Positions 1-10,864 of a DNA stretch of 64,000 nt are shown here, piece by piece. Positions within the stretch are counted from its first letter, which is position 1. The number at the start of each line of letters is the position of its first letter. The stretch is taken from assembly GCF_032118995.1 (NCBI RefSeq), contig NC_092650.1, positions 16,363,501 to 16,427,500 of the forward strand, read 5' to 3'. The notes under the pieces were generated by a model. The model searched no databases. It worked only from the letters and a program-made list of their open reading frames with translations, and was not told the DNA's origin. Made by a program: the position numbers and the translations under genes. The stretch is from Asterias amurensis (lineage: Eukaryota; Echinodermata; Asteroidea; Forcipulatida; Asteriidae).

Positions 1-311
1 TACAGGGTTAACAGAAGGTAATGGTAAAAGACTTCCCTTGAAATATTATTCCATGAAATGCTTTACTTTTTGAGAAAACGTTAAAACAATTATCAATTCT
101 CGACATCGAGAATTACGGATTTATAGTAAACACATGTAATGACACAGCGAAACATGCGGAAACAAGGGTGGGTTTTCCCGTTATTTTCTTCTGACTCCGA
201 TTACCGATTGAGCCTAAATGTTCACAGGTTTGCTATTTTATATATAAGTTGTGATACACAAAGTGTGGGCCTTTGGACAATACTGTTTACCGAAAGTGTC
301 CAATTGCTTTA
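1..311 (-). repeat. MITE family B, cut by the window edge
   Basis: Antisense copy of the TTAA-flanked family B. The inner part is outside the window; the outer end (GTTTACCGAAAGTGTCCAATTGC, here broken as GTTTACCGAAAG and TGTCCAATTGC) finishes near 311. It holds the family's central palindrome (TTCTCGACATCGAGAA near 97) and the module 'GATTGAGCCTAAATGTTCACAGG' in two parts near 205-230. Non-coding. Confidence 0.8.
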
Positions 312-1502
312 CGTGTAAGGATCGAGGGGACTTCTCGTTATTACTAACTTCACTGCCGCGGATCGGAGTTCAATTGTTTCAAAATTTAGGCCTACGTTTA
401 AACTACCCTTCTGTGTTATCGCGATCATAGTACCTTTAATATGATTCAGAGGTTTCTCTCCAATTTGTATGCACGTTTTATGCATGGATTTGTAATGTTT
501 ACTGAATTAAAAAAATGGTTATGAATGGATTTTGTATTTTTTATTTTATAAGTAAGTTATTCACATAGACACTTTTAGTGGAAAATAAGTACATTACTCA
601 AATGAATAAAGCTACTGTATTAGACATTGTTGGGGACAGTTTTTTACGGTAGTTCAATGCGCGGCACTTTGAAATAAGGAACCATAACATTTTCCAGTGT
701 GGGAGGAAAAATTCAACACGGGCGCAGACGAGACACAAACAATAATTTCACTATGGCCGTACCAAGCACGGCTACACACAATGCCGTGATCGCAATATCC
801 CGTGCATGTCTGCTGTGTGGCACTGCACGTAAACACAAGCATGGCCACATCAGAATGAATGGCTTGGGATTGTATACAGCGTTGGGTGCATATAATTTAG
901 CATTCATGCCATAAAGAGCTTGAAGACGGCTGTGGAATAGACAGTCGTCCGTATGTTGCAGCATTCAAGATTGCCGTTCAATGTGTCTCACAGCCTGCCT
1001 TTGTGAGCAATATACTGTACATCAGAGCATGATCAGAGATTGGATAATTTTCTCAAGATTATTGTAATAGCCCTCTTCCGGAAGTCTGGTAACTACTGTA
1101 ATTGGCGAACGTGCACTTAATGTACTGATGGCTGGAACATGCTGAGACAAAGGCACTGCTACAAACACTGACCTCCATTAAGTACATGTAGGCCTACATA
1201 CATGTACGCCAAACATACATGTACATGTAGACTCTGCATACGTGCTTATAATTGTTGTGTGCACGCTGGGTTGGAGCATCTTATTCTATGGTTGGAGGAG
1301 CATTTTTATACAAACGGTTGGCCGTTTTGACCGTGGCATTTGACTCTGCGTTGTTACATTCATACCGTTACAACCAGGTCCGTGAAGTAAAATCACTGCA
1401 CACAAAGACTTCTATTAGTAAACTCGTCACAAACAAAACATTATTGCATCAATTTGAGTTTTGATCCTTAAGCAGTTGTGACAAAGTTCCAAGTGGGTCG
1501 AC
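312..1502. other. Intergenic DNA upstream of the DUF3504 gene
   Basis: No recognisable gene or known repeat family. ACATGTACATGTA-type alternating purine-pyrimidine tracts occur at about 1180-1230. Short open frames on both strands here (654-964, 1252-1464) have no family resemblance. The promoter of the downstream gene should lie in its right part, but no clear TATA box is visible. Confidence 0.5.
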
Positions 1503-3281
1503 ATGGATGGCAACAGTGATTCGCCGTCCCAAGAACCAACCCCTCCCGTGCCGCCCAGACGGCGTGGACCCGTCGAGGCACTGACGCTCGAAACAGAGAA
1601 ACTACTGTGGGATAGAAACGTTCTCAATCTCATCGACTCCCTGGGACTCAGCAGAGCTGTGTACTTTTACTTCTTAAAAGCCTTCGGGGTGTACTCCAGG
1701 AACGCCACCCGTGACCTCCGGGCGGAGCAGTTCTGGTTGGGAGAGGACGACATCGGGAAGTACGTCGGGTTCATCGACAATGCGAATTCCGTCAACCGAC
1801 CACGAGAACTTACCCGGAGCATTCAACACTACGAAGATCCGGCCAACCCCTACAGCGTGTACAAAATCATGTCCTTGTACATGACATTCATCCCCGCCAA
1901 GGGAGAGTTTTTCCGCAGGCCCATCTGGCCGACGACGAACTACCAAAAAACCATCCAGTTCTCCAACAGCCCCATTGGGATCAACACGCTGAGTCACTAC
2001 CTGACGGACATGATCAAAGACGCCGGGCTCTATGACTATTTCACCCCGCAGTCCATCAAGAGTTACGTGTTCGCGATTCTGTTTCGAGCTGGGATCGATG
2101 AGGAGCTCACCAGAGAGAGAACGCGCTCGTGGATTCTACCCAACAGAATCGCAGACCGACCCCAGAATCAACCCGCCGACCGTAGCACCACCAGGACCCA
2201 GATGCAACGGTATCAGATCCTTGCCATCTCGAAGCTACTCGACCCACCGTCCCTCACGTCCTCATCACCGCCGCAACACGCTGCCCCGTTTTGCATTCAG
2301 TCCGGTTCTGATGACGACGTAACTCTTGTCGTTCAACCAGAAATGGCCCCCTCCACCAGTCAGTATGTACCGAAAAAAGCCAGATCCTCACGCCGCCTCC
2401 GGCAGCCGCCAAACGTTGTGGAGTACCACACCGAGTATTCGGTTTCCGGAGAGTCGTCTGCTAACTCCGAGTCTGAGGAAGCTTACACCAAGCGGCCCCG
2501 GCTTGACGCCATAAACAACGCGCCGGTCTACTCGACAGTGCCAATACATATTACAAAATCACAAGTTGTTATCAAAGATGAGGAGGTTGAGCCAGATGAA
2601 AGTGATTGTTGTGTGCTCGACGACGGCGACCATCCCGAATTCGTCGCACTGTCTGGTCCCATGCTCGACAGCACACCGGTACCGATCGCGCCTCGGCAAC
2701 TCACCCTTCGAAAGGAGGTCTTGGACCGATCACTTTTTGTCAAAAGTGAACAGCAGACAAACAATATAACCTCTTCCAACCAAGCAACGACTAGCTCAAC
2801 ATCATCACCCGCGAAGAACCTTCAGAAAAATGCAGGGGTTAAAAACCAGATGCAGTGCTTGACCAACGGTGAAATGAAGGAGGCGTCAAGTCGCCCTCCA
2901 ACGGAAGGAACGAGTTCTGTGAGTCTGGCCTTCAAGTTTGCATACGAGATTGACCACAACGGGGAAGTTGCAGCGAGCAGAGAGGTTCGCGCCATGCACG
3001 CCACCAACAACGACGAGAGTCCGACGAGCTCGGTCAAGAGGCGTCTCCTCCCGATGAACGTCGTGGACTCCAGCGGGCAGGACGCTGCCGAGAGGCAGGT
3101 CGAGTTGCCCAACTTTGTGCTCAAACTCTCGGACTTTTTTCCGTCGATCAGTCGACAGCCTGTCGACATTATGGACGTGGTGATCAGAGGAACTCGTGGG
3201 CAGGGCATCGATCGACTTAATGTGGAATTGGTTGTTGCTGAGCGGGGTGACCCCATTCCCGAATATTCAGTTATTGATTGA
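1503..3281 (+). CDS. DUF3504 (Crypton-derived recombinase-like) domain protein, single exon
   Basis: A 592-residue open frame without introns, starting at an ATG after GTCGAC and ending in TGA. Residues about 50-215 read as the DUF3504 domain known from ZMYM2/3/4, QRICH1 and similar proteins, derived from the tyrosine recombinase of Crypton transposons: LRAEQFWLGEDDIGKYVGF (72-90), NPYSVYKIMSLYM (115-127), FFRRPIW (136-142), GINTLSHYLTDMIKDAG (159-175). Where an active recombinase has a His-x-x-Arg box this one reads TPQSIKSYVF (181-190), and the later Gly-His is TRSW (207-210), so catalysis looks lost. Residues about 215-480 are low-complexity and acidic/serine-rich, with two SUMO-consensus sites, IKDE (357-360) and VKSE (413-416). 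A second ordered block lies at about 480-592. The frame is clearly richer in G+C than its flanks. A DNA- or chromatin-binding role is inferred from relatives; no zinc finger is seen. Confidence 0.75.
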   Translation: MDGNSDSPSQEPTPPVPPRRRGPVEALTLETEKLLWDRNVLNLIDSLGLSRAVYFYFLKAFGVYSRNATRDLRAEQFWLGEDDIGKYVGFIDNANSVNRPRELTRSIQHYEDPANPYSVYKIMSLYMTFIPAKGEFFRRPIWPTTNYQKTIQFSNSPIGINTLSHYLTDMIKDAGLYDYFTPQSIKSYVFAILFRAGIDEELTRERTRSWILPNRIADRPQNQPADRSTTRTQMQRYQILAISKLLDPPSLTSSSPPQHAAPFCIQSGSDDDVTLVVQPEMAPSTSQYVPKKARSSRRLRQPPNVVEYHTEYSVSGESSANSESEEAYTKRPRLDAINNAPVYSTVPIHITKSQVVIKDEEVEPDESDCCVLDDGDHPEFVALSGPMLDSTPVPIAPRQLTLRKEVLDRSLFVKSEQQTNNITSSNQATTSSTSSPAKNLQKNAGVKNQMQCLTNGEMKEASSRPPTEGTSSVSLAFKFAYEIDHNGEVAASREVRAMHATNNDESPTSSVKRRLLPMNVVDSSGQDAAERQVELPNFVLKLSDFFPSISRQPVDIMDVVIRGTRGQGIDRLNVELVVAERGDPIPEYSVID

Positions 3282-3319
3282 TCTGTGCAGATTGATCTCT
3301 ACTTGCCTTGCCTAAGGAC

Positions 3320-3507
3320 TTAAGCCCGGTTCATAATTCCTGCAAATGAAATACGAGTTTTTACGTCACAATTAATTTGCGACGATTAATTCTAGCTGCG
3401 ACAGTTGAAATGTGCTCAACTCCTGCGAAACATTTGTTGAGAAAACAGCCCTGTGACATCAAAAGTCGTATGCATCTTCATTCGTAGGAAGTATGAACCG
3501 GGCTTTA
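3320..3507. mobile_element. MITE family K, PIF/Harbinger-like
   Basis: Element of about 182 bp (3323-3504) with terminal inverted repeats AGCCCGGTTCATA / TATGAACCGGGCT, flanked by TTA on both sides (3320-3322, 3505-3507), the duplication expected for PIF/Harbinger. It begins only 39 bp after the stop codon of the DUF3504 gene, so it may lie in that gene's 3' UTR. Confidence 0.75.
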
Positions 3508-4180
3508 GCCATCTTTTATCTTATTCTCCGTATAGACCTTTCTTTTGGTTGATAAACAAACCGCCTTGGTTGGCATGGTCGGCCGAATGTTAGAAAAACA
3601 CTAAATCGTAAAATGATGTTTAAACAAAATTCATTATTTTCTGCAAACTTTCACTTGAATAAAAAACCTCTCATAGTTAGTTGTTTTGTTTTAAACAAAA
3701 TCAACAAATGTTACATTGTTACAAAAAATAGCGATCTATTCTTGATTGCACTTTCTATAGTTTTCCAATCTGGGTTGGCAAAAACTCGGGCAGTGACGTC
3801 ATCAATTGTTTTTCTGTTATGCTGTTTAAGTACCCTCAAGAAAATTACAGATTTCTTTGGGTAAAAGATTTCCATTTTTGAACCCATTGTACAGTGGTAA
3901 TTTCGTAGAACAGAAAAACAAAGTCACACTCTGCAACCATCATAAAACCTTGCATTATAGTAACAGGTAAACTATATACCTTCATATAGTCCATATTATT
4001 ATTGGCAGCTTGATTTATTTCTAAACTTTACGCGGTTTCTTGTATTTTAAGATGGGGCTTGTACATTTGGACTGTATGGCCTATTTTATAAAGATTAATT
4101 GTGTGTTTATGGGTCATCTGGCTTTAAAAATGGCATACACAGTTTCTTTCTCTTTTGCGGCGAGAACTGAAACCGTGTTG
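3508..4180. other. Intergenic DNA, possible 3' UTR end
   Basis: No gene seen. An AATAAA at about 3657 could be the polyadenylation signal of the DUF3504 gene. Otherwise AT-rich, without a recognised repeat. Confidence 0.4.
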
Positions 4181-4556
4181 TTAAAGGCAATGGACACTAT
4201 TGGCAATTTTCAAAGACAGCCTTCACAGTTTGTGTATCTCAACATATGCAAAAAATAACAAACCTGTGAAAAAACTAGCTCAATCTGTCATCGAACTTGC
4301 GAGATGATAATGAAAGCAAAAACACCCTTGTCACACGAAGTTGTATGCGTTTAGATGGTTGATTTCGAGACCTCAAGTTCTAAATCTGAGATCTCGAAAT
4401 CAAATTCGTGGGAAATTACTTCTTTCTCGAAAACTATATTGCAGCCGTTTCCCACAATATTTTATACTATCAACCTCTCCCCATTACTCATTACCAAGTA
4501 AAGTTTTATGCTAGTGATTATTTGGAGTAATTATCAATAGTGTCCACTGCCTTTAA
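4181..4556 (-). repeat. MITE family A, full length
   Basis: TTAA, then AGGCAATGGACACTATTGGC, with the matching end TGTCCACTGCCT and TTAA at 4553-4556. The interior holds the family's central stem, GATTTCGAGACCTCA and its inverse. Antisense relative to the orientation used here (sense opens with GGTAATTACTCAAAATAATT). Non-coding; open frames starting MLDFETS or MVDFETS that recur in this window are translations of this repeat. Confidence 0.85.
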
Positions 4557-4796
4557 TCACTACCACCAGTGGAAGATACGGCCAGCCATTTTGTGGGGTC
4601 AAACCTTTGGTTTATAGCGGACCGCGTTATGTACATAAAAAGACACACCATTTATACTTTGTGAATCAATATATTCTACCGTTGAAATATTTTTTCGAAT
4701 GATACTATAAATTTCAAAAACAAAACAACAAATCCTCAGGGTTGCCTTTTACCAAGGAGAAAATGCATGTACCCTTGCCCTTTCAAAAACGAAGCA

Positions 4797-5575
4797 TTAA
4801 AGTAACACGTTGCCTTGGATCGGACGAGTTGGTCTAAAAAAAAGCGTTTGAACCCTTTGTTATGAAATGCATATGGTTAGAAAGATGTTTTAAAAGTAGA
4901 GTATAATGATCCACACAAGTATCACTCAAAATTGCACGGTTTTCATTTTACGTCGCGAACTAACACGGTCGGCGATTTATGCGAGTCAAAAATTTAACTC
5001 GCATAAATGGCCGACCGTGTTAGTCGACGAGGTAAAAAGAAAACCACGCAATTTCAAGGCATATTGTGTAGATCATTGTATTCTACTTTAACAACATCTT
5101 TCTAACCATATCGATTTTATAACAAACGGTTAAAGAACGCTTTTTAAAGACCAACTCGACCGATCCAAGGCAACGTGTTCCTATAAAGGAAAACGTTGCC
5201 TTGGATCGGACGAGTTGGTCTATTAAAAGCGTTTAGTAACCGTTTTTTATATAAAATGCATATGGTTAGAAAGATGTTTTAAAAGTAGAATACAATGATC
5301 CACACAAGTTTGGCTCGAAATTGCGTGGTTTTCCTTTTACTGTGCGAACTAACATGGTCGGCCATTTATGGGAGTCAAAATTTTGACCCCCATAAATGGC
5401 TGACGTGTTAGTCGACGAAGTAAAAGGAAAACCGTGCAATTTCGAGGTATGTTTGTGTGGATCATTGTATTCTACTTTTACATCATCTTTCTACCCATAT
5501 GCATTTTATAAAAAACGGTTACAAACGCTTTTTAGAGACCAACTCGACCGATCCAAGGCAACGTGTTCCTTTTAA
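4797..5575. repeat. Two adjacent foldback elements, family C
   Basis: Two near-complete palindromic elements, 4797-5182 and 5183-5575, each opening with (A)ACGTTGCCTTGGATCGGACG and closing with the inverse before ACGTGTTCCT. Each folds along its whole length; the centre of the second is GTCAAAATTTTGAC. TTAA flanks the outer ends. Confidence 0.85.
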
Positions 5576-6809
5576 CATCTTTCCAATCATTTCATAACTA
5601 ACGCTTTTAAACGCTTTTTCTCAGAAAAAAACCTACACACTTTTTAAATGGCTGCAGAATAAATTTAAAAAAAATATGATTCTGGGGGAAAAGGTTTAGA
5701 TATGGACAACTTATGGTTCAACTTATATATGACACCAAAAAGTCCGAAAACAATTCATGCTCACTGAAGAATAAACAGCTGACATCTTGGAGTGAATTTT
5801 TTCAGCTCCGGAGGACTTACCTCTCACAAATAGGAAGGCTAATTACTGAGCAAACTTATTTTCACACCCGTGACATATTAGAGCAGTGCTCACCCAATCA
5901 TAGATTAATTTTTGACTTTTTGATGTCATTATGAAAGTTGAGTCCATAAAGATATCCATATGTATTACCATTTCACCCAGAATCATCCATGCTTTTTTTT
6001 CGGTAGCCATTTCAAAAGTGTGAAGTTTTTTTTTTTGACACCCTGTTTAGCTAAATTGTCGATGACTTGCATCGACAATTTCCATCTTCTGAACTTGTGG
6101 AAGGGCCTATTCAGACATGCACTTTCTATACTTAGTGTGTGTCCTTGCCCTTTCCAGTGACCCACAGTGAGCTTTCCATTTTTGTTTTCGTTCAATTTTT
6201 TTTTCAACAAACAAAGGTGCTGTCTGGAAGCAAAACGTGACTACATTGTGTGGTCACTGGTGAAAAATAATAACCAACATCATGTGACATCGCATGATTG
6301 CGTTTACACCATCCATTAGCAGAGTTGAAATATAGTTTAACATGTTTGTTGTATTCCACAATTTTTGAACAACAATAACAACGACGCCGCCGTCACAGTA
6401 AAATGATCTTATCGTCTCCCTGAGCACTAACAAAACCTTGAGTTCTCTTTTTGTGAAAAAAAGGGTTCACAACAATGTGCCACCATTCAGTTTGATTTAA
6501 TATAGTTGGGGGCAAGGACGCTTGTGTAACTCGATCAGAAGTCAAAATTCATCCTAAGAGTAGCAATTGCCAATAAAATTATATTATTACCACTTGAATT
6601 GAGTCACCGGCACAACTCGACTATCGCGACAGACAATTAACGACTTGTCAACAAGTCTAGGTCAATCGTAGCTTTTTGTAAAAATCGGCCCCCGGTCCCC
6701 AAGGGTCTGACCTATTTCTGGATCAGTATGACCTGGAATCCGTAACAAAATGACCGAGAAAACAGTCAACATGACTCAAAATCTGAGCTAAACTTTAAAA
6801 TCAAGTTTG
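5576..6809. other. Intergenic DNA without recognised features
   Basis: No gene or known repeat family seen. The open frames at 5713-5934, 5960-6160 and 5983-6210 are short, overlap on opposite strands and resemble nothing recognised. Confidence 0.4.
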
Positions 6810-7210
6810 TAAAGGCAGTGAACACTGTTGGTAATTCCTCAAAATAATTATCAGAATAAAATCTCACTTGGCAACGAGCAATGGGGAGAGGTTGGTTGGA
6901 TATAAAACATTGTGTGGAACGGCTCCCTCTGAAGTGACGTAGTTTTCGAGAAAGAAGTAATTTTCCACGAATTTGATTTCGAGACCTCAAGTTTAGAATT
7001 AGTTTTTTTGAGGTCTCGAAATCAAGCATCTGAAAGCACACAACTTCGGCTGACAAGGGTGTTTTTTCTTTCGTAGTTATCTCGCAACTCCGACGGTCAA
7101 TCGAGCTCAAATTTTCACAGGTGTGTCATTTTGTGCATATAATGTTGAGATACACCAAGTTGGAAGACTGGTCTTTGACAATTATTACCAAAAGTGTCCA
7201 GTGCCTTTAA
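6810..7210 (+). repeat. MITE family A
   Basis: Sense copy from TAAAGGCAGTGAACACT to CCAGTGCCTTTAA, with the central stem GATTTCGAGACCTCAAG near 6977 and its inverse near 7012. The left TTAA is mutated to TGTAA. Confidence 0.85.
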
Positions 7211-7625
7211 CCACTTTCCGGTTCAGCCTCGGCCCAAAATTCAGTTGTAACTTGTTGCATTCACCACATTATATTGTTAACGTTGTTGCTTAAAATAATG
7301 AAGGCAAAAGTTTACCTCTGATTTTGATTTATGAATCCTATAGATGTATATAACATGACTAACATGTAAAAACTTCATTTCAAAATGTTGCTTTTTAGAT
7401 ATCACCAAAAATCCGAAACAAATATTATGTCAACTCAGTAGAAAGAATAATTCCAAATAGTCTGGATGGGTAACGCCTTTCTGATTCACATTTTTATTGT
7501 GGCCGGGGGCATAAATGTTTATGGTTACATAACCACATTACTTCGAAGTGAAATGTTTCTCAAAATGTTTTATACTATCGAAAGCTTCTTTAGGCTTCTA
7601 ACAAAGGGTTCATTGCCAATAAATC

Positions 7626-7999
7626 TTAAATGCAGTGGACACTATTGGTAATTACTCAAAATATTTATTAGCATAAAACCTTTCTTGGTGACGAGTAATG
7701 GGGAGAGGTTGGTGGTATTATACATTGTGAGAAACGGCTCCCTCTGAAATGCCATAGTTTTCGAGAAAGAAGAAATGTTCCACGAATTTGATTTCAAGAC
7801 CTCAGATTTAGAACTTGAGGTCTAAACACACACAAAACTTCGTGTGACAAGGGTGTTTTCTTCTTTCATTATTATCTCGCAAGTTCGATGACCGATTGAG
7901 CTCAAATTTTCACAGGTTTGTTATTTTATGCATATGCTGAGATGCACCAACTGTGAAGGCTAGTCTTTGACAATTACCAATAGTGTCCGCTGCCTTTAA
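7626..7999 (+). repeat. MITE family A
   Basis: Sense copy, TTAAATGCAGTGGACACT to TGTCCGCTGCCTTTAA, TTAA on both sides. Non-coding. Confidence 0.85.
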
Positions 8000-8011
8000 A
8001 GTGATTACGAT

Positions 8012-8161
8012 TAATGTTTTCTGAAAAGGTAAAGCATTTCATTGAATAATATTTCAAGAGAAGTCTTTCACCATTACCTTCTGTAAACCCTGTAAGTTAT
8101 TTGTAAATCTGTGGGTTTTTTGGTGGTTTTTTTTCTGTTCCGAAAGTGTATAATGGGTTTA
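8012..8161 (+). repeat. MITE family B, half copy
   Basis: The 3' half only of family B (TAAAGCATTTCATTGAATAAT... to AAAGTGTATAATGGGTTTA), starting 12 bp after the neighbouring family A copy. The missing 5' half suggests deletion at the junction of two abutting elements. Confidence 0.75.
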
Positions 8162-8298
8162 AATTGCAGGTTCGTTGTTGAGCAGTAAATAATACGACAA
8201 ACTCGCGCCACGATAAGTTGTATTTAAACCTCGAGAACCAGCGATGTGCGTGGGGACCTCGCACACGAGAGCGGGACTTGAAGAAAGTCTAACATGTC

Positions 8299-8803
8299 AT
8301 GGGCGCCGGTGTCAGATGCAATTGTGTCCGCCATGCAATACTGTCCGCTCCGGACACTTTTGCATATGCAATCGTGTCCGGGGCTATGCAAAAACCGTCC
8401 ATTGGATATGTACATGACTGTACATGTATGTGCGAGCGTAAGCGAGCGTGCATGCACTGAACCTACGTAACGCAGCATGAATATTCACACGTATTTTATG
8501 ACTGCAACGAATACCCAACGGCCGAACATTTCTAATGTCATAGATGACATGCACTAAGTTAGCCTGTAAAAAAAAACAGGCAAACGTGTTCCGTCGACCA
8601 AGGGCGTTTAATTTACTGCAAGGACGGTTTTGCACTGGGGCGGACACAACTGCATGTGCAAATGTGTCCGCCATTATCCAAAAACGCCCGGGCGGACACG
8701 ATTGCATATGCAAAACCGTCCGGCATATGCAGTAATGTCCTCCGGATAGTATTGCATAGAGGAAATAACTGATGCGATACCGGCGCAGTATTTGAAACGC
8801 CCA
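8299..8803. mobile_element. Unclassified inverted-repeat element rich in GTCCG and ATGCA
   Basis: Left end ATGGGCGCCGGTGTC and right end (inverse) ATGGGCG followed after a short gap by GCGCCGGTATC. Both arms consist of alternating GTCCG and ATGCA motifs (8318-8398 and 8619-8756), such as GCATATGCAA and GCGGACAC, in opposite orientation. No coding capacity. The class is unknown. Confidence 0.55.
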
Positions 8804-8939
8804 TTATTGACTATTATGTAGGCTTAATGGAGGAACAAGGCTTTCATGCATATAGGCCCACTACATACATTTACCACGACAGTATAGGTCCCTATACACG
8901 ATTCAAAGACACAGTGTAAGAACAACACTCATTGATATG

Positions 8940-9095
8940 TAGGATTTGAAACTTTGCATGGTGGAAATACGATATGGAAAGGTTTGCGGTAACATTATGT
9001 AATTGCCGTCTCTAAATGAGTTGGGGTGGTTCTGAAAAGAACCGTTGGTTTCAACTCGAGGTTTCGATCAGTATGCTCTGATCGTAATGTGGAGA
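8940..9095 (+). mobile_element. Family P element, partial
   Basis: Opens AGGATTTGAAACTTTGCATG, continues through GTTTGCGGTAAC and AATGAGTTGGGGTG and ends past the hairpin CGATCAGTATGCTCTGATCG. It matches the reverse complement of the right part of the family P copy at 40136-40497. Truncated at its 3' side. Confidence 0.65.
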
Positions 9096-9109
9096 AAGTA
9101 TGATTTAGT

Positions 9110-9765
9110 TTTATCCGGATTAGCTTCCCCGGGTCAACCCCGGTCTGCCCCAGTATCGAATAACTTTGACGTCATTCGGGGGCTCACCCGGATCAGCCCC
9201 AAGTACCCTGCTAGTGGACTTTATAACACCCCTTGCAAGTATTGTGCCTGCTCATTGGTTTAGAGCGCGTCACATGACATGTCTTAGTTTTGCTAGACGA
9301 CGACCGTGTGATAGAGCGTCGGTTTGCCATGCGCTAGTCCGAAGACTAGCACATGGCGCCGTGCGCTAGTCCGACAGACTAGCACACGGCGTGCATTACC
9401 CAGACGTCCGTTGCGTGTACGAGGATGATAAATTAATAGTCTGTAACCATTTCAGATTGTCCGACACCACATGCAACACAGTAGGTAAAAGTGTTTGCAA
9501 TCTGTGTTCGCGTCGTCCGTGGATTGTAGCATTCAGGTCTGTAACTTAATAATAATAATACAGGTTTTAGAAATGTTTGGGGTGTTATAAAACAAATATT
9601 GACTGCTTTTACTCGTGCAATGGTTAAAAACTATGACTCCCTCGGTGATCCCCGGAGCGTTCTATTTTCCCTCGGCTTCGCCTCGGGAAAATAGAACGCT
9701 CCGTGGATCACCTCGGGAGTCATAGTTTTAACCATAGCACTCGAAGCAGTCAATATTTGTATACT
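9110..9765. repeat. Composite foldback region
   Basis: Two successive short hairpins with arms GCGCTAGTC / GACTAGC (9328-9356 and 9359-9389) are followed by a long foldback at 9594-9758. The arms of the latter, about 80 bp each, start AAATATTGACTGC and end GCAGTCAATATTT, with loop TTCG between CCTCGGC and GCCTCGG. A family J-like end (TTAGCTTCCCCGGGTC) sits at 9119. Non-coding. Confidence 0.65.
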
Positions 9766-10099
9766 AGGGTTGGCCCGAAGTCCATGAAGTCACCACGAGA
9801 GGGCGAGTGATTAATCGGGGGCTCACCCGAGTGAGCACTGCGGGATCGACACAGCGGTGAAGCTAATCGAACGTTATACCCAGTGTGTCCTGTGATGAGA
9901 AGAATACCGCCCCCTGTCATTTTAACTCTTCTCAGCCTGAAACTCTGATTACACACTTCGGGCACGTGATATGCCCGCTACATATTCCTCGGTGAGCACT
10001 TGCAACCGATTTCAAGAAACGCTAGGATCAATCTTAAAGATAATACAGAATCCTTATTGCAGGGGTATATCTATATTCCTTCCTCCATAGGTATATTAA

Positions 10100-10225
10100 C
10101 TCGTGTTAGGAAGAGTAACCCGTCCTAACTTGATGGGTTCATTGCGTCCTACGTCTTTGGATACGGAACTGAACTCGTCCTAAGTTCTAAGATTAATCCT
10201 AAGTTAGGAAGAGTTTTGTGAAATC
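10100..10225. repeat. Family G-like short element, diverged
   Basis: Contains AACTCGTCCTAAGT, TAATCCTAAGTTAGGAAGAG and GTGAAATCGACG, as in the fragment at 52145-52275 and, more distantly, the family G elements at 16.9 and 40.9 kb. Confidence 0.5.
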
Positions 10226-10554
10226 GACGGCTGACCCGTTGTGGCATGGGAATATCCCCCAGGATTCTGTCCCCCAATAAATGGCAAACTGTGTTAAAGC
10301 TTCCTCTGATAGCGCCCTCTTTTGAATAATCCTACTACAACCCACGTTGATGTCCCATGAGGGGAATCGATGGGACAGCATGACATGCCCCTAAGTAATT
10401 CACGCATAGTAATGCACAAGTAATTCACGCATAACAAATGTACACAAGAGACTCGCCTTATTTCATGCAGAGAGTTCGCGTGAAAATTAAAGGGTCATTT
10501 ACCATTCGTTGAAAAATTGCCAGACTTGCATGGTCTTCTATAGCCTATAAATAT

Positions 10555-10700
10555 TTCCCACTTGAATCCAAGATAGATTCGAGTTATCTTATCAGTTCAA
10601 CCGTGTGCCTTTGATCTGCACGACAAAAAACATTGAAACAAAACCAATGTTTATATTCTGCACAAAATTAATAATTAACTGTCTAATCATGCTCTATGGT
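10555..10700 (+). repeat. Diverged direct repeat, copy 1
   Basis: CCTATAAATA at 10555, then GAGTTATCTTATCAG, GTGTGCCTTTGATC and CATTGAAAC...CCAATGTTTA. The same order of motifs recurs at 11569-11735. Function unknown; see findings. Confidence 0.55.
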
Positions 10701-10721
10701 CTGATTATGGTCTGACCATGT

Positions 10722-10864
10722 GTACACTATTGGTAATGTCCACAGTGGACACTATTGGTAATTGTCAAAGACCTGTCTTCTCACTTGGTGTATCTCAACA
10801 AATGCATTAAAAAACACCTGTGTAAATTTGAACTCATAAGTAGTTACGAATAGTGTCTTTAAAG
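10722..10864 (-). repeat. MITE family A, internally deleted
   Basis: Antisense terminal part (GTGGACACTATTGGTAATTG, TCTTCTCACTTGGTGTATC) joined directly to the other terminus (AATAGTGTCTTTAA). The end motif CACTATTGGTAAT is present twice at the left (10725 and 10749), pointing to a rearranged terminus. Confidence 0.7.
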
